From NCBI GenBank assembly GCA_026399095.1, contig JAPLRP010000088.1:1-35495 (forward strand): 35,495 nucleotides of DNA, written 5' to 3'. Both the position numbers and the translations under genes were made by a program. The stretch's first letter is position 1, and each line of letters opens with the position of its first letter. The notes below the pieces were generated by a model. The model did not search any database. It saw only the letters and a program-made list of their open reading frames with translations, and was not told the DNA's origin. Positions 7,893-17,180 of this stretch are shown piece by piece. The stretch comes from Methylococcales bacterium (GTDB lineage Bacteria > Pseudomonadota > Gammaproteobacteria > Methylococcales > Methylomonadaceae).

Positions 7893-9451
7893 AATGCATC
7901 TCCTGTAGCTATTTCAAAATGGTAGCGACCCTTATGCAGGCTGCTGGGGCCTAATTTAATAAATTTAAGCATTAAGAACATTTCAATAACCAAAAATACG
8001 GTATATAAACTGATATAGCCAGCCAGACTTAGGTATAAATCCAGTTCGGTTAAGGATGAGGCGCTTAAAAAAGTAGGTAATATCTCGGCAATTGTCCAAG
8101 GTTGACGACCAAATTCAGCGACGAACCAACCCATTTCACATGCAATCCAGGGTAAGGGCATCATATAAAGACTGGCTCGTAATAACCAGTTTTGTCGGCA
8201 TTTTCTAATTGAGCTGGCAATAACTGCAAAAACAAATATCCCCAGCATAATAAAGCCACAAACCACCATAATCCGAAAGGTCCAGAATAAGGGTACGACT
8301 CTGGGTAAGGAGCTTTTGGCGGCCATTTCTATTTGCTGATCAGTGGCATCAACAACTTTGTCTGTATAGCGCTTTAGTAACAGACCATAGCCTAGGTCTT
8401 GCTTGTAGAGGTTAAATTCAGCAATAGTCGCCTCATTCTTGTTGCCCGCTCTTAATGATTGTAGTGCTGTGTAAGCTTTTATACCCTCACGTACACGTAA
8501 ACGATTTTTTTCTAGAATCTCAGATAATCCGGTAATTGGAGTATCAATAGAGCGTGTTCCAATCAAGCCCAATACCCAAGGAATTTTTACAGCATAACGG
8601 GTTTCCATCGTTTCCTGATCAGGGATGCCTATAAGAGTAAATGAGGCCGGTGGGGGTTCAGTGTGCCATTCGGCTTCAATAGCCGCAAGCTTGGCTTTTT
8701 GTACTTCGCCATCGGTATAGCCACTTTCATCACCCAAGACTATGACGGAAAGAACGGCGGCCAAGCCAAAGCCGGCGGCAATGGTATAAGAGCGTTGTGC
8801 AAAAGCGGCATCACGCCCTTTCAGCATGTAATAAGCGCTGATGCCCAGAACAAAAGCAGAGGCAGTGGTGTAACCGGCGGCAACAGTATGGACAAACTTA
8901 ACTTGGGCAGAAGGGTTAAATAATAACGAACCAAAGCTTGAAAGCTCCATACGCATCGTTTCAAAATTAAAATCCGCCCCCACCGGATTTTGCATCCAAC
9001 CGTTAGCGATTAAAATCCATAAGGCAGATAAATTGGTTCCTAAGGCAACCAACCACGTTACCAGCAAATGTGAACCTTTACCCATTTTATCCCAGCCAAA
9101 GAAAAACAGACCGACAAAGGTAGATTCCAGAAAAAATGCCATCAAGCCTTCAATGGCTAGCGGTGCTCCAAAAATATCACCGACATAATGTGAAAAATAA
9201 GACCAGTTCATGCCGAATTGAAATTCCATCGTTAAGCCGGTGGTGACGCCTAATGCAAAATTTATTCCGAATAATTTCCCCCAGAACTGGGTCATATCCT
9301 TGTATATTTCCTTACCGGTCATGACGTAGGTCGATTCCATAATCGCCAGTAAAAACGATAAGCCTAATGTTAACGGAACAAACAGAAAATGATATAAGGA
9401 TGTTGCAGCAAACTGCCAGCGTGATAAATCAACCATGGATTCTGAAATCAT
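7889..9451 (-). CDS. cydA: Cytochrome bd ubiquinol oxidase subunit I
   Basis: This 520-residue protein is CydA. It has the N-terminal SLYHFLFVPLTLG segment with haem d ligand His21, KFVHTVAAGY with the His equivalent to E. coli His186, the FRIMV segment with the haem b558 Met, and the diagnostic EFGRQPW motif. The length and long central loop (~240-390) fit the long-Q-loop type found in E. coli. The enzyme oxidises quinol with very high oxygen affinity and tolerates sulfide and cyanide better than haem-copper oxidases do. It is the first gene of cydA-cydB-cydX::GGDEF-psiE. ATG 9451 has a GGGGA site five bases upstream; Met6 (9436) is a possible alternative start. Confidence 0.96.
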   Translation of the reverse strand: MISESMVDLSRWQFAATSLYHFLFVPLTLGLSFLLAIMESTYVMTGKEIYKDMTQFWGKLFGINFALGVTTGLTMEFQFGMNWSYFSHYVGDIFGAPLAIEGLMAFFLESTFVGLFFFGWDKMGKGSHLLVTWLVALGTNLSALWILIANGWMQNPVGADFNFETMRMELSSFGSLLFNPSAQVKFVHTVAAGYTTASAFVLGISAYYMLKGRDAAFAQRSYTIAAGFGLAAVLSVIVLGDESGYTDGEVQKAKLAAIEAEWHTEPPPASFTLIGIPDQETMETRYAVKIPWVLGLIGTRSIDTPITGLSEILEKNRLRVREGIKAYTALQSLRAGNKNEATIAEFNLYKQDLGYGLLLKRYTDKVVDATDQQIEMAAKSSLPRVVPLFWTFRIMVVCGFIMLGIFVFAVIASSIRKCRQNWLLRASLYMMPLPWIACEMGWFVAEFGRQPWTIAEILPTFLSASSLTELDLYLSLAGYISLYTVFLVIEMFLMLKFIKLGPSSLHKGRYHFEIATGDAL

Positions 9452-9809
9452 GAGTTCCCCTATGGAGTTTGAGCCCTGTTAAGCAGGGCTTAAAATAAAT
9501 TGCATTGTGAACAAATTAAACCAATGCACCTTGCAAACAAACAAGACTTGTTTAAGGAAGAAAACTTTATCTCTTAAAGGTTATGCAGTCTAATAATTGC
9601 CCTTGTATGGTAAGGGTATTGTATGGTATTGTCTATTAGTATTTATTAATATTCTAGCTGTTTGATCATTTATTTAGCGGATTAGGTTTTGTTGTTTGTT
9701 ATTGCTGAATGTAACTATTCAAATAGTTTTTTTATAGTATTTACAGTTATCTAAAGGTAATTGTGAGAACACAAACAGTAAAATTATAACTAATAATGAG
9801 GAGAGTATT
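9452..9809. other. Divergent intergenic region between cydA and the SQR gene
   Basis: This 358-base AT-rich spacer should contain both divergent promoters. It holds the cydA-leader hairpin (9472-9490), a 10-bp direct repeat TTGTATGGTA at 9603-9612 and 9619-9628 (16 bases start to start, about 1.5 helical turns), and one FNR-like half site (TTGAT at ~9661-9665) whose second half is poor. A GAGGAG ribosome site precedes the SQR gene. No coding sequence or RNA gene is seen, and no convincing -35/-10 pair can be assigned. Confidence 0.5.
9472..9490. promoter_or_regulatory. Perfect hairpin in the cydA 5' leader
   Basis: AGCCCTG, five bases, then CAGGGCT forms a perfect 7-bp stem about 20 bases upstream of the cydA start. 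No plus-strand gene ends here, so it is not an obvious terminator. It may be a leader hairpin affecting cydA translation or stability, or an operator palindrome. The pairing is visible; the role is a guess. Confidence 0.35.
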
Positions 9810-11090
9810 ATGGCTCGTATTGTAATCTTAGGTGCAGGTATTGGCGGCGTACCGATGGCTTATGAAATGAAAGAAACAGTAGGGAAAAATCATGAGGTTA
9901 TTGTGATTTCTGATAGCCCTACTTTTCATTTTGTGCCATCAAATCCATGGGTTCCACCTGGTTGGCGTAAACCGGAAGACTTAAAGATTGAATTAGCACC
10001 GGTGATGAAAAAGAAAGGGATAGAATTTATTCAAAAAGCGGCGGCAAAAATTGATCCGGTTAATAATCAGGTTTTGCTGGATGATGATTCAGCGGTTGCT
10101 TACGATTTTTTAATTATTGCGACCGGTCCACGCTTGGCCTTTGATGAAATTCCTGGTTTAGGGCCTGATGGTTATACTTCATCGGTTTGTCATGTCGATC
10201 ATGCCGCTGTTGCTGCACAAGATTGGGATAAGTTTATGGAAAATCCTGGTCCGATTGTAATTGGTGCTGTGCAGGGTGCTTCTTGTTATGGCCCGGCTTA
10301 TGAATATTTGATGATTCTTGAAACTGAATTACGTAACAGAAAGATTCGCGATAAAGTACCGATGACTTTTGTTACTGCTGAACCTTATATTGGTCATTTG
10401 GGTTTAGGTGGTGTTGGCGATACCAAAGGTCTGATGGAAAGTGCCTTACGTGATAAATCCATTAAATGGATTACTAATGCCAAAGTCGACAAAGTTGAGC
10501 CGGGTATCATGTTTGTGACTGAAGTTGATGACGATGGGGTCGACAAGAAAAAACATGAACTGCCTTTCAAGCACTCAATGATGTTGCCGGCTTTTACCGG
10601 CATTGATGCGGTTCGTCATGTGGATGTTGAGGGATTGGTTAATCCGCGTGGTTTTGTTTTGGTGGATGATCATCAGCGTAATAGAACCTTTAAAAATATT
10701 TACTCAATTGGTGTTTGTATTGCTATTCCACCGGTTGAAAAGACGCCAGTACCTGTTGGAGCACCAAAAACAGGTTATATGATTGAGTCTATGGTAAGTA
10801 CTACCGCGCATAATATTGGCGAAGAATTGGCAGGTAAGGAACCCACACATGTAGCCACCTGGAATGCTTTATGTCTGGCTGATTTTGGCGATTCCGGAGT
10901 CGCTTTCTTGGCTATGCCACAAATCCCACCGCGAAATACAACTTGGTCAGCGCAGGGTAAATGGGTGCATTTGGCTAAAATTGGCTTCGAAAAATATTTT
11001 ATGCGTAAAATTCGTAAAGGGATTAGTGAGCCTTATTATGAAAAACTAATGCTTAAGTTCATGGGTGTGGTTCGGATAAAAGGTGAATAA
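9810..11090 (+). CDS. sqr: Sulfide:quinone oxidoreductase (FAD-dependent)
   Basis: The 426-residue flavoprotein begins with an FAD-binding Rossmann motif ([11 protein letters not shown]). It contains the second dinucleotide-family signature [16 protein letters not shown]. Cysteines 127 (SVCHVD), 159 (GASCYGP) and 355 (ALCLADFG) sit almost exactly where the three redox cysteines of characterised SQRs lie (128, 160 and 356 in Acidithiobacillus ferrooxidans). That separates it from type II NADH dehydrogenases. A C-terminal amphipathic stretch (~382-420) is suited to membrane attachment. The enzyme oxidises sulfide to polysulfide or sulfur and passes electrons to quinone. A GAGGAG site precedes the start. 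The DUF2892 gene follows after one base. The SQR subtype was not assigned. Confidence 0.85.
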   Translation: MARIVILGAGIGGVPMAYEMKETVGKNHEVIVISDSPTFHFVPSNPWVPPGWRKPEDLKIELAPVMKKKGIEFIQKAAAKIDPVNNQVLLDDDSAVAYDFLIIATGPRLAFDEIPGLGPDGYTSSVCHVDHAAVAAQDWDKFMENPGPIVIGAVQGASCYGPAYEYLMILETELRNRKIRDKVPMTFVTAEPYIGHLGLGGVGDTKGLMESALRDKSIKWITNAKVDKVEPGIMFVTEVDDDGVDKKKHELPFKHSMMLPAFTGIDAVRHVDVEGLVNPRGFVLVDDHQRNRTFKNIYSIGVCIAIPPVEKTPVPVGAPKTGYMIESMVSTTAHNIGEELAGKEPTHVATWNALCLADFGDSGVAFLAMPQIPPRNTTWSAQGKWVHLAKIGFEKYFMRKIRKGISEPYYEKLMLKFMGVVRIKGE

Positions 11091-11091
11091 G

Positions 11092-11292
11092 ATGACTATT
11101 GATAGAATAGTGTTTGCCGTTGCGGGCAGTTTTATTTTAATCAGTTTGTTGTTGGCACATTATCATTCAGAATTGTGGTTATGGTTTACGGCTTTTGTCG
11201 GTGCTAATTTGTTGCAATCTGCATTTACCGGTTTTTGTCCGATGACAATAATACTGAAAAAAATGGGTTTTAAATCGGGTTGTGCTTTCTGA
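11092..11292 (+). CDS. Small DUF2892 (YgaP-like) membrane protein
   Basis: This 66-residue protein is a DUF2892-type helical hairpin: two membrane helices (~7-25 and ~29-45), then [16 protein letters not shown] and a C-terminal SGCAF with a conserved-looking cysteine pair. In other proteins this domain is fused to rhodanese (YgaP) or encoded beside sulfur-metabolism enzymes. The ATG at 11092 is preferred to the upstream GTG because AAGGTGA, formed by the end of the SQR gene, lies at normal spacing. It is almost certainly co-translated with SQR. A sulfur-related role is inferred from context. Confidence 0.85.
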   Translation: MTIDRIVFAVAGSFILISLLLAHYHSELWLWFTAFVGANLLQSAFTGFCPMTIILKKMGFKSGCAF

Positions 11293-11301
11293 TTATAGAT
11301 T

Positions 11302-11392
11302 TAGGTTGGGTTACGTTATTGCCAAGCGATAGCGTAATTCAACATTTAAAGCTTCGTTGTAACGGGTTATGGCCATTGCCTAACGCAACCTA
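11302..11392. repeat. MITE/REP-like element with imperfect terminal inverted repeats
   Basis: The 91-base spacer element begins TAGGTTGGGTTACG and ends CCTAACGCAACCTA. The outer ~23 bases on each side pair imperfectly. GTTGGGTTACG-type ends are seen in short non-autonomous repeats scattered through many bacterial genomes. It carries no coding capacity and sits between the DUF2892 and tolC-like genes. Without the genome, copy number cannot be judged. Confidence 0.5.
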
Positions 11393-11412
11393 CATGACTG
11401 CATGGAAAGAAT

Positions 11413-12813
11413 ATGGTTAAAACTTTTAAAAACAGTATGTTGTCGCTTAGTTTGTTGTCAGTACTTATGCTGGCGAGCTTTTTGGTCACAGCAGAAACAG
11501 TTGATAAAAATGCTGGCAATAAAGTGGTGACGGAACAATCAAGCAGTCAATCTTATACGCTAGATCAAGCCATTGATTATGCACTTGCCAACAATCCTGA
11601 CTTGCAAGTTGCTACAGAACGGATTAATGAGGCTGATGCGCAATTAGGTATTGCATTGTCTGCATTTTATCCACAAATCTCTGCAAGAGTGGGTTATGAG
11701 CAGTCCAATAATCCTGCTCAAGTTTTTTCGATGATTGTCGCTCAAAGAGCTTTTGAGCCGAGTAATATCGATACCATTAATAACCCAGGCTATAGAGGCA
11801 ATTTTCGTCCAGAAATTATAGGTAAGCTGTCACTATTTCGGGGCGGACAGGATTATTATAATAGCAAAGCAGCTGAGTTGGGCATTGATGCCGCAGAATT
11901 TGAACGATCAACGGTTCGTAATGCTTTGATTGAAGCGGTTACTGCTTCTTATTATGCGTATTTGGCAGCGACAGAAGCGCAAATAGTTGCACAAGAATCT
12001 ATTAGTTCAGTGACTAGTGAGCTGAGTCAAACAAAAGCACAATACGAAGCCGGAACTGCACTTAAGTCTGATGTGCTTTCACTTGACGTGAAGTTAGCTG
12101 AGGCTCAAGATGCAGAAATAAGAGCCACTAATGGTATCGAAATATCTAAAGCCAGTATCGCTAATCTTCTAGGCTTGCCAAATTCCCAAGCCTTTACTAT
12201 TGCTTCATCGTTTAATCAATTAATGAAGCCTAAGTTAACGGCATCGTTTAAAGATTTTCTTGAACTTGCCATGGCTCAGCGACCAGAAGTTAAAGCCGCT
12301 GCCAATCAGGTAGAAATTAGTTTACGTAAGTTAAGAAGTGAACAAGGTGCTTATTTGCCCAAAGCCGATGCCTTTGTCAGTTATGGACAAAACAGCCAGT
12401 CCCCTGGTTTTTCTAGTGCCAACGATAATCTTACCGCGGGTGTTAGTGTAGAAATGGAACTATTTTCAGGATTTAATACCAAGCAACGCGTTAATTTGGC
12501 AGAACGAAAAGCTGCAGAAGCTCGAGAAACGGAACGAAAAATAAAATTGGGTGTTGAGCAAGAAGTGAAAACGGCTTTTTTAAAACTGCAAGAAGCCTTG
12601 GCACGCATGCATGTGACTGAAACTGCGGTACTGTCAGCTGACGAAGCCTTAAGGCTGGTTAATGAGGAAAGGCGTGCTGAAATTGTTACGGTTACCCGTT
12701 ATATTGAATCGGAAGTCGCCAGAAATAAAGCCAGATCAAACACTGTTGCGGCGCATTACGATGCACTGAGCGCTGAGGCAGCCTTAAAAAAAGCTGTGGG
12801 CGACTGGAAATAA
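11413..12813 (+). CDS. TolC-family outer-membrane efflux protein
   Basis: The 466-residue protein has a signal peptide (~1-27, ending VTA-ET). It has the two tandem alpha-helical repeats of TolC/OEP proteins: the first begins YTLDQAIDYALANNPDLQVA (~48-67) and the second FKDFLELAMAQRPEVKAA (~279-296). Long heptad-rich helices follow, including RKAAEARETERKIKLGVEQE. It should form the trimeric outer-membrane tunnel of a tripartite pump. Ten bases separate it from the adaptor gene, and the permease follows, so the three form one operon. The pump substrate cannot be read from this gene. Confidence 0.9.
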   Translation: MVKTFKNSMLSLSLLSVLMLASFLVTAETVDKNAGNKVVTEQSSSQSYTLDQAIDYALANNPDLQVATERINEADAQLGIALSAFYPQISARVGYEQSNNPAQVFSMIVAQRAFEPSNIDTINNPGYRGNFRPEIIGKLSLFRGGQDYYNSKAAELGIDAAEFERSTVRNALIEAVTASYYAYLAATEAQIVAQESISSVTSELSQTKAQYEAGTALKSDVLSLDVKLAEAQDAEIRATNGIEISKASIANLLGLPNSQAFTIASSFNQLMKPKLTASFKDFLELAMAQRPEVKAAANQVEISLRKLRSEQGAYLPKADAFVSYGQNSQSPGFSSANDNLTAGVSVEMELFSGFNTKQRVNLAERKAAEARETERKIKLGVEQEVKTAFLKLQEALARMHVTETAVLSADEALRLVNEERRAEIVTVTRYIESEVARNKARSNTVAAHYDALSAEAALKKAVGDWK

Positions 12814-12823
12814 AGGAAATCTT

Positions 12824-13909
12824 ATGTCACAACCTGAACAAAAAAACATGAATAAAATGATTGCTATTGCTGGAGCTGTTTTGGCGTTGATCCTGTTATT
12901 ACTTTATATGCAAGGGACTTTTGTCAGTAAAATATCCCCCGGATCAAGTCCATTGCTTAGTGAGTCGACGCTATCAAAAGCTGAGACGACATTGGTTGAA
13001 AAAAAGCGCGTTGATGATGATTTTACGTGGCCGGGTACTGTGAAATCAAGAATCGTTGCCAATATAGCGCCTAAAATGACGGCCAGAATTGTCGAGATTA
13101 AAGTTAATGCCAGCGATAAAGTTAAAAAAGGTGATGTGATTGCCCGACTGGATGAGCGAGAAGTTAGAGCTCAGGAACATGTGGCTCTTGCTGCTCTTGC
13201 TGGCGCTAATGCACAAGCGATTCGCGCCAAAGCAGATGAACAACGTACGCTTGGTTTGTATAGCAAAGAAGCGGCAACACGTGAAAGTCTTGATGCCGTT
13301 GTAGCACGCGCAAAAGAGGCGCATGCCAGTGTGGGTCAGGCAAGCAGTACGGTGGCTGAAATCAGATCGCATTTAGCGGATACCTTATTATTAGCCCCTT
13401 TTGATGGGGTTGTTGTTAAGCGACTTAAAGAACCTGGGGATATGGGCTTGCCTGGCGTACCGGTAGTGACTATACAAATACCTCAAGGATTAAGGCTTGA
13501 AGCTGATGTACCGACGACTTGTGCGGGTCGATACACGCCTGGTATGGATGTGACAGTGCATATTGATGCGCTGGGGAAGACAGTAGCCGCCAAAATTGAC
13601 GAGATCAGTCCGGATGTTGATTCGCAAACCCGAACTCAGCTTATTAAAGTAGCTCTCCCTGTCATTGCAGGTTTGCAGCCAGGCTATTTTGGCTGGTTGG
13701 AACAATCTTGTGATCAGCATGAAGCGTTATTGATTCCTGCTAGTGCTGTGCAACATATTGGCCAACTCGAAGTGGTTCAGGTAGTATCAGAGGGTAGGCA
13801 GCTAATGCGCCACATTAGAACAGCAAAGCGTTTTGGTGATCAGCTTGAGGTTATTTCCGGTTTAAATGTCGGTGAAGTCGTTGTCAGTAATTTACAGCAG
13901 GTAAAGTAA
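12824..13909 (+). CDS. RND efflux periplasmic adaptor (membrane fusion protein)
   Basis: The 361-residue protein has one N-terminal membrane anchor (~12-28) and then a split biotinyl-lipoyl-like fold: IVEIKVNASDKVKKGDVIARLDE (~88-110) and LLAPFDGVVVKRLKEPGDMG (~189-208). A helical hairpin between these halves is rich in Ala and Glu, and beta-barrel domains follow. This is the HlyD/AcrA-type adaptor that bridges an inner-membrane RND permease and TolC. An AAAGGAAAT ribosome site precedes the ATG. Its stop overlaps the permease start by one base (TAATG), showing tight coupling. Confidence 0.9.
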   Translation: MSQPEQKNMNKMIAIAGAVLALILLLLYMQGTFVSKISPGSSPLLSESTLSKAETTLVEKKRVDDDFTWPGTVKSRIVANIAPKMTARIVEIKVNASDKVKKGDVIARLDEREVRAQEHVALAALAGANAQAIRAKADEQRTLGLYSKEAATRESLDAVVARAKEAHASVGQASSTVAEIRSHLADTLLLAPFDGVVVKRLKEPGDMGLPGVPVVTIQIPQGLRLEADVPTTCAGRYTPGMDVTVHIDALGKTVAAKIDEISPDVDSQTRTQLIKVALPVIAGLQPGYFGWLEQSCDQHEALLIPASAVQHIGQLEVVQVVSEGRQLMRHIRTAKRFGDQLEVISGLNVGEVVVSNLQQVK

Positions 13910-16900
13910 TGGACGATCTGCAAAATCAAAGCCCTAAACGTGGTTTAACGACAAAGATTGTCAAAATTTTTACTACTTCTCAGCTGTCCATTTTATTTCT
14001 GATTATTTCTCTATTGGCAGGGGCGGCAGCACTTATTCTAACGCCTCGAGAAGAAGATCCCCAGATTGTTGTCCCAGTGATGGATGTATTGATTGAATAT
14101 CCGGGTGCTTCCAGCGAAGAAGTTGAGAAACTCGTTTCTACTCCATTGGAGGGGTTGCTTAAACAAATTGAAGGGGTGGAATATGTGTATTCCATCTCTA
14201 AACCAGGTTCTGCCATGGTTACTGTCCGTTATTTTGTAGGACAAGATTTTGAAGATAGCTTGGTTAAAACCTGGGACAGGCTGATGTCCAATCAGAACCT
14301 TATTCCATCCGGAGTAACGCATTGGAAAGTAAGTCCTGTTGAAATTGATAATGTACCTATTGTATTACTGACACTATCGGCACAAAATAAGGCCTATGAT
14401 TCAATGGCGTTACGACGTATAGCTGACGAATTGATTGTTTCTCTTAGAAGTGTTGGCGATGTGGGTAAAAGTTGGGTGGTGGGTGGTGATCAACGGCAGG
14501 TATCCATTTATGCCAACCCGTCAAGCTTGGTCGCGCATGGTGTTACCTTGATTGAAATTACACAGGCACTGGCTAATGCCAATGTTAATCTGCAAGCGGG
14601 TAGTTTTGAGCGAAATAACCGTGAGATTTTGCTGGAAGCCGGTCCCCATTTTAGTTCTTCAACAGAAGTGGGCGCGACTGTTTTAAAAAGTGTCGCGGGT
14701 CGTCCAGTTTATCTTCGGGATGTGGCGCGTATTGAAGATGGTCCTGCTGATGTTGATCATTATACGCGTATTGGTTTTGGTCCTGCGGTCGATGAAATGC
14801 CTACTATTGGTAAAGCCACGGGTAACCAGCCGTTAGTCGGTCAAGAACGCCAGATGGTGACTATTGCTGTTGCCAAGCGTAAAGGCAGTAATGCGGTGAA
14901 TGTTGCTGAAGCGGTTATTGCAACAGCAGAAAAATTGCATGGTACGTTGATTCCCGAAGCTGTTTTGTTAACGATTACTCGTGATTATGGTGAAACTGCC
15001 AATCATAAAGTCAATGAACTGGTTAAACATTTAAGTTTTGCTATTGTCATTATCGTGGTGCTGCTTGCATTTTCTCTGGGTTTAAAAGAGTCTTTTATTG
15101 TGTCTATCGCGGTACCTATGACCTTGGCACTCACGTTATTAATGGACTATCTCTCCGGGTACACCATTAATCGAGTTACCTTGTTTGCCTTGATTTTGTC
15201 GTTGGGTTTATTGGTGGATGATCCGATAGTTGATGTGGAAAATATCCACAGGCATTATAAATTACGGAAAGAATCGCCTTTGGAAGCCTTGTTGACAGCG
15301 GTTGATGAAGTTAGGCCGCCAACTATTTTAGCGACGTTTACAGTCATTGTGTCATTTCTACCGATGTTTTTTATCACAGGTATGATGGGACCCTACATGG
15401 CGCCGATGGCTTTTAATGTGCCTATAGCCATGATCGTCTCTTTAATTGTGGCTTTTACCGTTACTCCTTGGGCTAGTTTTAAATTATTGCAAACGGAATA
15501 TCACAAGCATAGTGACGAAGCACCTGAAGAGCTTAAGGAAACATTTATATACAAGGCTTATCGAGCGGCATTAGGTCCCTTGTTGGCAACTTCAGGGCGT
15601 GCCAAATTATTTTTACTCATTGTGTTAATAGCTTTTATAGGTTCAACGATGCTGGCGATTACTCGCGCCGTTCCGCTTAAATTGTTGCCGTTTGATAATA
15701 AAAACGAATTGCAAATCATGATTGATATGCCACGCGATGCAACGCTTGAGCAAACTGATGAGGTCGCGCGTGCTTTGGGTAGTTATTTGGCTACGGTCAA
15801 TGAAGTCACTGATTATCAGACTTATACCGGGTTGGCTGCGCCGATGGATTTTAATGGCATGGTTCGTCACTATTACTTACGCAGTGGTGGTAATGTGGGC
15901 GAAGTCAGAATTAACTTATTACCTAAAGATAAGCGTGAGCAGCAATCGCACGAAATTGCCTTACGTATTCGACCTGATATAGAAAAAATTGGTAAGAAGT
16001 ATCATGCTAACCTTAAAATTGTTGAAATTCCACCAGGCCCCCCCGTGCTTTCAGACTTAGTGGCTGAAGTTTATGGCCCGGCTGAAGCCAGTATAGACAA
16101 TCTAATAGCGGTGTCTAAACGTGTTAGAGCGGATATGGAAAAAACAGAAGGCGTAGTTGATGTTGATGACTTTTCTGAGGTTCAGCATGACAAAGTGCAT
16201 TTTGAGTTAAATCGTGAAAAAGCAGCGCTATCGGGCGTCAGTGTCGCGCAAGTCTCAGAAACATTACAAATTGCCACGGGTGGTAAGTCAGTAGGCATCG
16301 TTCATTTGGACAATGAACGTCAGCCACTGGAAATTAATCTGCAATTACCACGTGCGCTTCGTTCCACCGTGCCTGATTTATTGGCATTACGGGTAAGAAC
16401 CGGACAAGGTGATTTGATACCGTTAAGTGAAATTGGCACTGCTACCTTGGAAACTGAAGACCAGCCTATTTTCCATAAAAACTTGCAGCGGGTGAATTAT
16501 GTTGTAGGGAGTATGGCCGGTCGTAGTCCGGTAGAAGCGGTTTTTGATTTGAAGGATGTCTTAGCTGAGCGTCCTTTACCGCAAGGGTATTCTGCAGAAC
16601 TCGCCGGTGAGGGGGAATGGAAAATTACCGTCGATGTTTTTCGTGATCTTGGGCTCGCATTTGCGGCGGCATTGGTGATGATTTATGTGTTATTGGTCGG
16701 GCAAACCGGATCATTGACTGTGCCACTGGTTATGATGATTGCCATTCCGCTAACTGTAATCGGTATTATGCCTGGCTTTTGGCTGCTTAATTTATTTGCT
16801 ACGCCGATTGCAGGTTACCCCAACCCCATATATTTTACAGCGACCGCCATGATAGGCATGATTGCGCTGGCAGGAATTGTTGTGCGTAATTCTATTATCC

Positions 16901-17163
16901 TGATCGATTTTATTGAACGTATTCGTGCTCGTGCCGATGTGTCGCTTGCCGATGCCTTGATTGAAGCAGGTGCGATTCGCTTGCGCCCCATATTTCTGAC
17001 GGCTGGAGCTGCTATGTTCGGTGCGTTTGTGATTATTCTTGATCCGATATTTTCAGGGTTGGCTTGGAGTTTTATTTTTGGGATTTTTGCTTCGACATTA
17101 TTTTCATTATTGGTGATTCCTACGGTTTATTTTTTGATTAATAAAGATAAATTAGTTGACTAA
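13909..17163 (+). CDS. RND-family efflux permease (HAE/AcrB-like)
   Basis: The 1084-residue protein has the duplicated RND layout: a membrane helix at the N-terminus (~25-45), a large periplasmic loop, helices 2-6 (~375-520), a second periplasmic loop and helices 7-12 (~905-1080). The proton-relay pair Asp437-Asp438 lies in GLLVDDPIVDVENI. The VIEYPGASSEEVE start of the porter domain is typical. It should export small molecules from periplasm or inner membrane by proton antiport through the adjacent adaptor and TolC protein. Placement directly behind SQR/DUF2892 hints at a sulfur-related or quinone-damaging substrate, but the sequence does not show specificity. Confidence 0.92.
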   Translation: MDDLQNQSPKRGLTTKIVKIFTTSQLSILFLIISLLAGAAALILTPREEDPQIVVPVMDVLIEYPGASSEEVEKLVSTPLEGLLKQIEGVEYVYSISKPGSAMVTVRYFVGQDFEDSLVKTWDRLMSNQNLIPSGVTHWKVSPVEIDNVPIVLLTLSAQNKAYDSMALRRIADELIVSLRSVGDVGKSWVVGGDQRQVSIYANPSSLVAHGVTLIEITQALANANVNLQAGSFERNNREILLEAGPHFSSSTEVGATVLKSVAGRPVYLRDVARIEDGPADVDHYTRIGFGPAVDEMPTIGKATGNQPLVGQERQMVTIAVAKRKGSNAVNVAEAVIATAEKLHGTLIPEAVLLTITRDYGETANHKVNELVKHLSFAIVIIVVLLAFSLGLKESFIVSIAVPMTLALTLLMDYLSGYTINRVTLFALILSLGLLVDDPIVDVENIHRHYKLRKESPLEALLTAVDEVRPPTILATFTVIVSFLPMFFITGMMGPYMAPMAFNVPIAMIVSLIVAFTVTPWASFKLLQTEYHKHSDEAPEELKETFIYKAYRAALGPLLATSGRAKLFLLIVLIAFIGSTMLAITRAVPLKLLPFDNKNELQIMIDMPRDATLEQTDEVARALGSYLATVNEVTDYQTYTGLAAPMDFNGMVRHYYLRSGGNVGEVRINLLPKDKREQQSHEIALRIRPDIEKIGKKYHANLKIVEIPPGPPVLSDLVAEVYGPAEASIDNLIAVSKRVRADMEKTEGVVDVDDFSEVQHDKVHFELNREKAALSGVSVAQVSETLQIATGGKSVGIVHLDNERQPLEINLQLPRALRSTVPDLLALRVRTGQGDLIPLSEIGTATLETEDQPIFHKNLQRVNYVVGSMAGRSPVEAVFDLKDVLAERPLPQGYSAELAGEGEWKITVDVFRDLGLAFAAALVMIYVLLVGQTGSLTVPLVMMIAIPLTVIGIMPGFWLLNLFATPIAGYPNPIYFTATAMIGMIALAGIVVRNSIILIDFIERIRARADVSLADALIEAGAIRLRPIFLTAGAAMFGAFVIILDPIFSGLAWSFIFGIFASTLFSLLVIPTVYFLINKDKLVD

Positions 17164-17180
17164 GAGGGTGTTAAAAAAAT

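Noticed and set aside
9658-9675. FNR/ANR box upstream of cyd
   Set aside because: Only one half (TTGAT) fits; the second half does not match ATCAA at the required spacing, so it is mentioned only as a half site.
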